A stretch of DNA of 64,000 nt from Sclerurus mexicanus. Its lineage: Eukaryota > Chordata > Aves > Passeriformes > Furnariidae. Made by a program: the position numbers and the translations under genes. This document shows positions 50,591 to 61,090 of this stretch, piece by piece. The DNA is taken from NCBI GenBank assembly GCA_013396755.1, contig VWZF01004872.1, forward strand, positions 62,001 through 126,000, read 5' to 3'. Numbering within the stretch: position 1 is the first letter of the stretch; every line of letters starts with the position of its first letter. The notes beneath the pieces are model-generated. The model was not told where the DNA came from and did no database searches. It was given only the letters and a program-made list of their open reading frames with translations.

Positions 50591-52999
50591 AGTTATGGTT
50601 CTTTTTCTCAAATATTCACAGCTAAGAATACACCTTTCTTCCTAACTTTAATCACCTTTCCTTCATCTCCAGGGCAAATGTCAAACATGCATCACAGGTG
50701 AGAAAGCCCAAGCTCTGTACTTATGCCACATAAGGTGAATCCGACTGCAACACAGAGCCAGGAGTCGGAGACCACTCCTGATGAAGCTTCCTGCTTCCTT
50801 CTGCTGATGTTCATTAGAGGAGAAGGCTAATTTGCTCAGCATATCTCCAAATACTGTTTTCTTATAAACTCAGCTGAGCAGGGTCAAATGATAAAAATAG
50901 TGTTCTATGTAGGTTTTTCTAAGAATGATTTATACATAAAAGCATTATTTTTGCACTTTATTGGAAGCGGCTTTCCTGCTCTGATAATGAAATATAAAAT
51001 GTACCTCTGTACATGCTTTATAGTTTAGAAATGTTTTTATAATGGCTTTGACTCATGCACTCAAAATCTGTATACAGATTGAATCAAGCTCCTATTAAGA
51101 AATATTGTTAAAAAATCTGCAGCAAACAGCAATTTTCTGAAGTACTAAACTGCTATTTTAAAAAAGATGGTTTCAGGTCAAAGAAGTGTGTTTGTAGCCT
51201 ACTAGAAAAGCACTCTCTTAATTGACTAAGAAGGAAGTATTTAAAAAAATTGATCATCAGGTAGCCCAAGCAAGATCACTGAAATTTTATGGGTGCAACT
51301 GTAGTCAGAATTCTGTTTCTCATTACTTCTCTCCCATACATTTGTTTTGCATTTCTCTTACCTTGGATTTCTGAGTTTCATGTTCTCATTTGTTGATCTA
51401 GTCCAACAATTTTGTGTTTGCATTGCAAGACAATTTTTCTCTTAATTCTCTTTCCATTAGAATATCTTGAAAAAGAAACTGTTTCTCTTTGTTCTAGACT
51501 CCATTAAAGGCTAAATTTATCCAAATGATTAACCAGAAGTGACCTTCTGTTCCCACTGAAGGTTTAAACATGCTCTTAGATTTATGATTTACTTGCTGTC
51601 TTAATTGTATGTCTTAGACTTCTCCAGGTTGTAATGTTTGCCTCAATATTAAAATGAATAGAAAGGTTTTATTAACTAATGATTTCCTGAGGAAAAAAAA
51701 AAGAAATCAGACCTCTATAAAAATAGTCCTGTAATGCCTATAGGTGGCAATTAATAGGGGCTTTAGCATTTTTAAAATCCTTAGAAGAAAATCAGAGGGA
51801 TTTGTATATCTTCCAGTCAGACTTGAACATGGACATTAATTGCTGTTACGTACAACATTCAGGTCTTGTTGCATTTTCTTTCATCTGACCACCTTTAAGA
51901 GGAACTTGCCTTCACATAGTCCACGTCCCATTCTGGTTTGTAAGCCAAATTAATTTGGAAAAAAACCCTACCCAAAATACCACCAACAAAAAAACCTTCT
52001 CCTTTTTTTTTCCAGGTGAATCCTTTTCCAGGTACTTGTCTCTCCCACCTTTATGCAATGCTCTTTACATCTAGTGTGGTTGCACTCATGCTCTCTTCTC
52101 TCCCCTCCCAATTGTCCAGCCACTACAAGTTAGGGCCCCCTTCTAGCTACCAGTGTCTGTGGTTGTCAAGGAGCTGAGCAGGGTGTATACATACTGTCTT
52201 TGCAACCAGGATGAAACTAAGCTCATCCTTTTGGCCTCCAAATCAGTCCTATTTATAATATGCGACTGGACATGGATGATTATCACAGCATCAAAGTGTT
52301 TCATAATATTAGAGATATGCCAAATGTACTGCTTGGAGGAAGACCTTTATTTTCTTGTTCTTTTATTCCAGTTTGTTCAAATAAAATAATCTGCCAGTAG
52401 CTTCCTTTACTTTCCATTTGAGTATTAGTTGGCACATACTTATTTCAGTGGATGAGCTTTGCTTCACGCTCTGGGAACTGGGAAGATTTAGGCTCAACTA
52501 GATCTGGTGTGGAGCTCTGTTCCATAAAAATCTGTTGGGTTTTATTTCCCCTCACCCAAAATTTTTCTCTCACCTCTCAGCAGGATAGAAGCTGGACTCC
52601 ATCAGACCACATTTTTAGGAAACCGTGAATCGGAAGACAGGAAGATAAATACTCCATAGAGATCATAATAAAGAGTTTGACTGACTTGAAAACCTGACTG
52701 GCAGCCAAGGCAAATGCCAAGCATATGTATCACAAATTCATGCTGGTTAGCATTTGCTGGGAGAAGGCTCCATATTGTGCACCAGATACAACTAGTACCC
52801 ATTCCTGGACTAGCTGTAAGTCAAACACTTCCCTATAATTCCTTGTGGGAAAAGAAAAATACTTGACAACTCAAGACAAATAGTTGGAATTACTAGATCA
52901 AAAGGCACAAATGTAACTGTACAGAAATGAGCACTTGTTTTCCTCTTGTCCTGAAGTTTTAGAGTGTGGAATATAACAACTGATCTTTTTGCTCTCATG
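50591..52999. other. Unique noncoding sequence
   Basis: A 25-base segment at 50,673-50,697 is bounded by a good acceptor ('cacctttccttcatctccag') and a donor ('cag|gtgagaaag'), but is too short to support a call. A C/T tract with two close 'ttttccaggt' sites lies at 52,007-52,033. No transposon is recognised. Confidence 0.5.
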
Positions 53000-53272
53000 T
53001 CCAGACAGGACTCAAATAAACAGCATGAAGCTGAATCAGGGGAGGTTTAGGTTAGCTACCAGGAAAAGGTTTTTCACCCAAAGGGTGGTTGAGCACTGGA
53101 ACAGTCTCCCCAGGAAAGTGGTCACATCAAGCCTGTCAGAGTTCAAGAAGTGTTTGGACAAAGCTCTGGACATGTGGTGTGATTCTTGGGGTGTCCTGCA
53201 CAAGGCCAGGAGTTGGAATCAGAGATCCTTGTGGGTCCCTTCCAACTCAGCATATTCTGTGATTTTATAACC
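53000..53272 (+). mobile_element. CR1 LINE 3' end (tail shared with the SINE)
   Basis: It follows the CR1 3' region: 'gacaggactcaaataaacag', 'ggggaggtttaggttagcta', 'aaggtttttcacccaaaggg', 'tggttgagcactggaacagt', 'gagttcaagaagtgtttgga', 'gatccttgtgggtcccttcc', 'aactcagcatattctgtgat'. It is uninterrupted and low in divergence, hence relatively young. The open frame through it (52,989-53,270) is an accident of noncoding 3' UTR; a related frame appears in the CR1 at 30.4-30.85 kb. The last 40 bases match the SINE tail at 45,350-45,387. Confidence 0.93.
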
Positions 53273-56200
53273 TCTCTGCATTTTTAGGCAGGGGTTGCAA
53301 GTAACCATGGGAGTCTATTCTTCCTCTCAAAGGCCTTTGCTATGTGAAGCCAGGCTTTTCATGTGTTTATGATGGCAGAAAGATATTATAAGGTACTGCT
53401 ATCTTGTTATAGCAGACAAGACTCTAAAGGACATACCCTCTTGGAAATAAAGCTTTTCAATTTGGTCTTCAAGACTGATCTAGGAATTTAATGAAAGATA
53501 GTAATCACTTTTGTTGCTTTTACAGCTGATTAAGCTGTAACCAACAAATGAATAGTACATTACATGTGTGTTTTAAAAACAATAATAGTGTAAGTAAAAA
53601 TATGAAGGATATAAATTCAATAGAGAAGCCAGAGAAAAAGAAACACTAGATCTGCAGAGAACTGAATAATTCCATTAGTACAGAACAAAAAAAGAAAAAT
53701 ACTGTGGCATATGTTAGATTTGCGCTACCCTGTAATTTCTGAATGTTAAAATAGTTGACTGTTCAAATATACAAATTTTGTTTAACTTTCATTAGGCTGA
53801 TATGTACTTGGAACAAAGCTGGTGTGTCACCTCAAAGAAACAAGCAGTTTTCTAAAAGTAGAGATATTTATTCCATTCTGAGTAATTTTCCTTTTGTGTG
53901 TGTATTAAATTTATTTTCTTTTTCTCTTGTCAGATACTTGTGCTTTGAAATATGATGATAGAAGCATCAATATTAACTTCTCTGCTAATTCTTCTCTACA
54001 AGGAAAGGAGGGCAAGTCTACTGATCTCTTTTCAGATTCCCAATTCTAGTGATGCTCATGTTTTATTAAAACTTTTATTTTATTGTGCAAGTAGTGGTAG
54101 CAACTCCTTTTGGTTCAGTACTGTAACTACAGAAATACAAGGCTTGCAAGGGAGGATTAGACTCAGCACTATTGAGCACTGAGATGTTCAAAATTTTGGC
54201 TGCTTTCTGCTCAGTGGAATTTGTAACCCCAGATTGCTTGGAGAGATGTGTGGGATTGTAGAAGTACATATACAGAAGTCAACAAGCTGGCTGCAGAGTC
54301 AGGTGATTGTGCAGCATTTTGGTTGTTGTGTAAATGTTCAAAGGCAAAAGTACAGTTTCTGGAGAAAGTGCTGATGAAAAATGAGCTACTTCTTTTTTAA
54401 GTTGTAGCAGTGCAAGGTTTGACAACCGAACAACCACACCACCTGATGTTGCACTTAGGGATTAGAAATTATGTTTAGACTCTCAAACCTCCATTTTCTT
54501 TAAGTTGTTTCTTGAAGTAGGTTAAGAGTGAGTTTTTCAGAAATGCTCTGCACTGACTTGGGAAAAAAAACATAGATATCACATCAAACAACAAGAAAAG
54601 TGTAGAGTCATTGGCTTTTCTGAAAATCTCCTGTCTTCAGCAAATTTCAGACCCCTGGTTTTGCTAACACTCCTCATTTTTATGTCTTACAATCACACCT
54701 GGAAGATAAACAAAAATGCCCTTTATTTGTTTGGGGGTTTTTTGTTATGCAATGTATACATATTCAAATATGGTTTTCCTTCCAGTTTTCATGTAACTGA
54801 GAGTCTGACTCAGGAAGTTCATCATCACAGTAAATATTAAAAATTATTAGTTACACAATAACCTATAGTGTGAGAATATATATAATTAATTATAAAAGCT
54901 ACTCCACCTGCCTTCTGGGTGCCGAGCTGTTATGTTTTCCAGTATTGTCACAAAGGGCTGAAAGTAAAGATTCTCATAGGGACATAGTGGACCAGCTTTT
55001 GGAAAATTAGAAAATACATTCAAAATCAAAGAAGCTGACAACACTGGGAATATAAATTGGAGAGCTTAATTCAGTTATGAGCCTCCAGGTCACTATGGAT
55101 CTTCTTCCAGTAAAGTAAATAAGCAGGCTGTTTTTTTTGTTTGTTTGTTCTGTTGGTTGGTTGTTTTTTTTTTCACTTGAGAGGGAGATTAGCAGTCTGT
55201 AAGAAGTTAAAAGGTGAAGATTATGATGATATGGGGATAGAAATTTCTGTGTTTCCTTCATTTAGATCTTTTAGCCTCTTGTTTGTGGGATTAGAGTGTG
55301 AAAAGGAAATCAATGTGTGTTGCATTCTCATACTGAAATAGACAAGCTCTTCCCAAAAATGAAGATATAAACCCCAGGAAAGCAGTCTGCAGTGCAGAAG
55401 ACATGCTGCTTCCAGCAGCTCAGTGAAACACCATGGTATTCAGTACCAATTAAGGTAGCTGAATCCAATCCACAAGCAGGAACCAGATAGAGTCGGTTCA
55501 TGCTGCACAAAAGGTGAGTGTAAGCAAATGCACTGACCACCACAGGCCAAATAATTCTGTTTTTAAAAGCAACACAGGAGAACAAAAAAGACAACACATA
55601 CAACTAGGCAGAGACTTTGCCCATTTCCCTACAGAGTGGATAGTTCCCAACTGTTTCTACTGGGGTAGGACCTTCTCCATTGCCCCCTGGGGATAGAAGT
55701 TACTTTGACTACTTGTAAAATTATTTTTACTTTTTATTTATTGTGTTATATATAGAACATTCTTTAATTACCTATTTTAAAATTATTTAGGATGTTTCCC
55801 AGCCAGTGGAAAATGTCTTCAGATCTGAAACACAGGCCAATTTTAACACATTATTTGCCTGAGCTTAGGCAATTCTGGAAATGTTTTTAGGCCCATTTGG
55901 GCTTCTTTTTTTCTAAGGCTGTGTAGAAAGACTACCTACCAACCTACCAAATGTCCCATCAGATTACTTGAGTCACCAGCTGCATGAACATTTTTGCCAA
56001 CAACAGCTCTTTGACAGATTTGTACTAGTATGGAACTTATATGACATAAAAAGGAGGTTGAAAGTAATACCCCAAATCCTGAGCAATTACAACCAATCTC
56101 ATGAGATCAGCATACAAAAATGAGTAGTGAGTGTTTTGGGGTGATCTAGTTCACAATTTTTTTTTAATTCTTGTGTTGGCAATGTTGCATTCTTGGATTT

Positions 56201-59200
56201 TAACATACAAATAAGTTTATACACATTTCTCCTTACACACACATGACAATATACACTGGAGCACCAGCGTAGCAAAGATTTGTTTGGGTTTTTTTCCTGA
56301 TATTCCTGCAGCCATCTTATCTTGGACTGTGAAAACTCTCCAGCTGGAATTCACAGTTTATTTCCTTTATACATTGTGGCCTTGGAGTTTACTCAGTCCC
56401 TGGCTGAATTAGTTTCTTTTAAAAAATAAAGCGCTCTTGGCTAATCGTTTAAATAAGTGAAGGGCCACTTGAGCATACGGAATGCACGGAAGTTATTTTT
56501 TCCAAATTTCCCTGAAGAAGATGACTCATAAACAAGTGCTACAAACTTGCCTGTGTGAAGTCAGCTAACAGGGACTCCAGTATTAACAGCATTAACTTCT
56601 GCACAGGACTAAAGAAAGAGTCCAAACTGAAAGACTAAGATGTTGCTATGAGACCTGCCCTGCCATCTTCCTGACTAGATTACTGCCAGGTATTATGGTT
56701 CTAAAAATCTAATAATGCCACCAAGGCAATTAGTGAAGTAGGTTCTTAAATTACTTTTATTTTAACGGTAAATTATTTGTTCAGGCAGATGAAAATTATC
56801 ATTTTCCTTTTTCATTAGAAAACTGCTCAAGTTAGCTGTGTTGCAGCTGCTCTATGCTTCATTTTGTCTGGAGGACTGCAAAGACCAGATAAGTAGGAGG
56901 TAAAGTGAGGAGAGAACAAACACCACAAAAACAAAACATAAGAGCTTGATCCTGAAGCCACATCAAATCAAGTGTCTGTAGCATCCTGACCTGTCAATCT
57001 ACTTCTAGTGCCAGAGCCTTGCAGTGTAGGTATGTCATACACATGAAATACAACATTTCTGAAATAAAATACTTTAGTGTTTTATTTGTACATAAGGTCT
57101 TCCATGGCATTCCAGTGCTGACTTTTGACTGGTATTTTTAAAAGCTTTGTTTTGAAATTTTAAGAGGCCTTCAAATCGGACTTCAGAAAAATGAACTGAG
57201 TTACGCTAATTCTCTGCACTGACCAGATGACAGCTGAATACCTACTTGATTGTATCACAGAATATTACTCATTTTGTTCCTCTGTGCAATTTATTTGGTT
57301 GTCAAAGTCATTAGAATATGCCTGATAATAAAAGATGTATTCTCTATTGTAGATGCAATCATATTGTTTGAAGTTAATACAGGCCTGTTTGAAAACAGTG
57401 GTTTCCATAGGAACAGTTTTCCCAAATAAATTTTACATGGAGCAGTATGTCATAAATAATTGGCCCTGCCCTGAGGGAACCATTAAAAAAACCCAAAGAA
57501 AATGCATGGGTAGAGACAGAAGAAAAAGCTCTGAGAAAGCTGTATAATGATGGCAAACTGGGAAAAGTATATATCTTTTCTATTTGGAATTCTTTTCAAA
57601 GTTAAAAAAATACAAATGTCCCTTGGTTTTGGAACATTGCTGATATAGAGTAAGAGTTCATACTTTACTTCTTAGGAAATTGCGTTCAGGTTTCCATGAA
57701 AATCTTCTTGAATTATATTGTAGCTATGTCTTCATTTTAGTTTAATTATTTGTACAACACACTGTCTCTTTAAGGAGAATATACACATGCTTGCAGTACA
57801 TTTTTAGAATGTAAATTTTAAAATATGCAAATCTTGTGTAACATCTTACAGAAAGGATAAACTTTGTATTGTAGCATCTTCTCAGATTACATTACGTCAG
57901 GAAACAAAGGTGCTTGCATCCCATAAATAACTACTCTTCCTGGAGAACATGATACAATGGGCATTTTCACTAAGACTCTCCTAGTAAATCTGGAAATATA
58001 AGTTTGCTCTTCTTCTAAAACAAGGAGAGATTAGCAGACAAGTACCAAAACCAGAGAAACACAGGTGTTTGTTAATGTCTGTAATATAACAGGGGGCCCT
58101 ACCACTCAGCAAGCAGGTGTTAGGTGCTGTTTATGGGTAGGGATGAAATGGAAGAACCTAAAGCACCAGTTACAAGTGATGCTTCAGGAGATGTGACTTT
58201 GGTTACTTAAATTTACCTGTATGAATGGAGATGAAATTTCTTCTCTTTAGTGATAGGGTTGAGAAAATTTACTTGAGTCATAGTTTCCAAAATGTAAGAA
58301 AACTTTAGGCGTATATTTAAGTAATTTTTTGCTTTCAGTTTTTTTTAATTCTGGTTAGTTTTTGACAGTTAATTAAAAGTTTGATCTGGAAGCCTCAGCA
58401 GCAATGGCCAATGCAAGGAACTGCCAGCTTGACTAAAAGCTCTGGATGGGCTCCAGATTCAGCTAACTTCTGTAGGCACATGATTTAATTTCCTGAAATT
58501 TTGTCCTCTGCCATGACTTCAGGGTGAACAATACAAGGGCATCTCTTCGGAAAGATGTGCAGCTTGCAGGAAATCCTGTGGGGAGAAGAGTATTTCCATT
58601 AAATGCAAAAAGCTGAGTTTTCTCTTTCTTAGTGATGAGCTAAATTAGGTAACAAATAATTGAGTAGGAGATTAAACAGGAGCAAAAATGCCATTTACCA
58701 TGATATCTTTCAAGGCCAGCAGCAAGGGAAATGACTTATGTCATGCTGCCATTTTCAACAGTGGACCAATTGGTTAAGATGCCTGGCTAGGTAAGAGAAA
58801 TTCATCAGCTCAGTTAAAATGTATAACTAGAGTGTGAATTATCTGAAGTGATCTGCTACATTTTCCTGAAAACCTTTCCCTTATGACAATGAGTAATGGC
58901 CCTAAATCGTTGAAGGTCTCCTCTGCTTATGGAACTGAGGCCTTCAATTATATTCTTTTTTCATTTGGAAACTTGACATGCTTGGTTAGCCAAAGCTCTA
59001 AAGGAGCTATATGCTCCTAAAGGAGTTACATGCAATATCAGGCAGAATTGTGCTATTCAGTAAAGAACTGGTCTACACGCTTCTCTTTAAGTGCCTTTCT
59101 GTACTGGCCATATACAAACCCAGAGTGACTTCATTGGACTTGCAGTGATTTATACCACATGGGAATTGGTTTTGCATCTGATAATAATTTTTGTCACCTT

Positions 59201-60591
59201 TTGGTGGAAAAATATTCACACAAGTGCCAGGGCAGACTGGAGCAACAGGACACAGGATTTGTTATGATGGTGTTGGACCCTAAATAGAGGTGCGTAGTAC
59301 GATCAGTGAATGTTGTACAATCTCACCCTTGTAAACTTCACTGTGACATTATAAAAAATTGGGATTTTTTTGCAAACATTGAATTGTTTCAAGCACACAT
59401 ACACAGATAAACATAACAAAAACTTCTTTAAATACCATGACTGGTTTTATTTGTACCAGGGACATGCAACACTGTCTTCAGAGAACACTGGAATGCATGT
59501 AAAAGTCATGCATAGTTATCTAGAACTGTGTTATGGTTATTTCTCACATATATTTAATTTCAAACAGAAGGATTAGATTTGAGGGTGTAATATTGGCTTC
59601 TGGGGGTGCCATCATCGTGGTAGTCCTCCCCAAGATGTATGTGGGTTACACAGAGGTTTATAGGTAGAGATAAGACACACAATCTACACAAACCATAGCA
59701 AAAAGATGGTGTTTAGAGCTATAGGTGTCAACATTTCAACACTGATCCACCACTAAAATCATGCCAGCCTGTGAACGTAAGGAAATCTCTTGGTACCAGA
59801 TGATCATAATGAACAGAAGAAGCAGTGCTATCACCTGTAATTTGATATAAATGCAGCACAAACTGTTATGTAGATTCTATTCTAATCTTTCCAGATTATG
59901 GGCTGTGAAATTGCTATCTCATAAGCAATGCCAGAGAAAGTGCAGCAGAGATGGAATTTAGAGCAGACAATTTGATTCTGTACCAAAACACAGAATTGCT
60001 GATAGGAAACAATAACATTTGCTAAAAAATGCTACTTGAAGGAAAACAATAACATTTCCTCTGCAGGAAATTATCTTAGGAGTGGAAAATACCTAAGTAG
60101 TAAATGACAAAACCCAAAAGCCTGTAAAAATGTTGTTTCTGACAGGGAAACATTCCATAATCAAGACAGACAGAATTCTTATAGTCACTAATGAACCTGT
60201 GTATTTTGTGCACACCTAATGAAAGTGCAGACCTGAATTTGCTCTTTTTGAAACAAAAATTGCAAAATAAGTTTTATGGCCTTGTTCTTTTTGCCTTTTC
60301 CTTAACTTCTTGCTTCAATATACTATTTTTCCTCTGGAGTCACAACCTTTTCACATGCAGAATGAACCCTGTTATCCCCAAATATGGTTAATTAATTCTG
60401 TCACTTAAACAGTAAACTGCAGCATTCAGAAAAAGCTAGATATTCTGCTTCTCCCATTTAACTGTTCCCATCCCTAAAAACACTTAAAACCCACGAGTCA
60501 CACTCTTCTCTTCCCCTAGCAATATGATGATTAAATAATAATAATAGTCATGCTTTAGGGTTTTCTTTTTATTAGCCTTCTGGTTCCTTAC
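53273..60591. other. Unique noncoding sequence
   Basis: It holds a G/T-rich tract at 55,131-55,174 and a diverged 18/19-bp tandem duplication at 58,995-59,031. Open frames are at most 93 codons, overlapping and without motifs. No transposon, RNA gene or convincing exon is seen in more than 7 kb. Confidence 0.5.
58995..59031. repeat. 18/19-bp tandem duplication
   Basis: 'gctctaaaggagctatat' (58,995-59,012) is followed directly by 'gctcctaaaggagttacat' (59,013-59,031), differing by one insertion and two substitutions. The second copy contains the short inverted repeat ctcct-aa-aggag. Confidence 0.85.
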
Positions 60592-60811
60592 CTTGGTCTC
60601 ACTTCACGCAGGAAGGCTTTCTTCTTCATAATCAGAAAAGATAAAAACTTCCTTTAAAATTGAAAAAGTAGGATCTACTGTAAGATCTTGATTCCAGGAG
60701 CCGGAATTGTGAGAACTACTCTGAAGTTGTGAAATTGCAATAAAACCATGCGAGTTGGTAACAGTGCAATTCCTCCATGAGGATGCTTTGGTTTTATGGT
60801 TAGTTTCCTCA
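60592..60811 (-). other. Candidate exon, minus strand (unproven)
   Basis: On the minus strand a pyrimidine-rich acceptor ending 'gagccctacag' precedes 60,811, and a consensus donor (ccaag|gtaagg) follows 60,592, giving 220 nt. One frame, entered after two bases of a split codon, is open for 68 codons and stops (TGA, 60,606-60,604) 12 nt before the donor. It ends ILKEVFIFSDYEEESLPA, with an acidic cluster and natural-looking composition. The other frames close at once. A stop this close to the donor would not normally trigger decay, so it could be a last coding exon. I recognise no family. Confidence 0.25.
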
Positions 60812-60817
60812 CTGTAG

Positions 60818-61090
60818 GGCTCAGAGTGTGGAACAGGGGATGGTGGAGAAGGGTTTCCTCTTCTCAAGCTTGGAAAAGGGGGAAAGGTGCCTGGTAGATC
60901 CTGTCCCCACCCTCTTGTTCCTGCATTCATGGGTGACAAGAGTTATTCCCCAGGGTATCTCTTGCCCAAAGGTGGTGAAGGTAAAGAGCATAGGGAGATG
61001 GAAGAGTCAGTGACATATATGCAAGAGGAAGTGAATCTCAGGTTTCTTATCCATAGAGGAGGGAGACAAGATGAGAGAGGCAGTCAAAGG
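60818..61090 (+). other. Candidate exon, plus strand (unproven)
   Basis: On the plus strand 'gtttcctcactgtag' ends at 60,817 and a perfect donor (caaag|gtgagt) follows 61,090. The 273-nt interval has one frame open for all 91 codons, from the first base; the acceptor TAG itself closes the frame upstream and the donor TGA closes it downstream. The predicted peptide is Gly- and charge-rich (about LLPKGGEGKEHREMEESVTY in the middle) and matches nothing I know. It abuts the minus-strand candidate at 60,592-60,811, so at most one is likely to be real. A noncoding-RNA exon is equally possible. Confidence 0.25.

Noticed and set aside
50673..50697. 25-nt microexon between a good acceptor and donor.
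   Set aside because: AG...GT pairs this close arise often by chance, and 25 nt gives no coding test. Noted only in the stretch description.
52989..53270. 93-codon plus-strand frame that looks like a small protein, with a paralogue-like frame at 30,403-30,723 on the minus strand.
   Set aside because: Both are noncoding CR1 3' ends; the similarity is shared transposon sequence.
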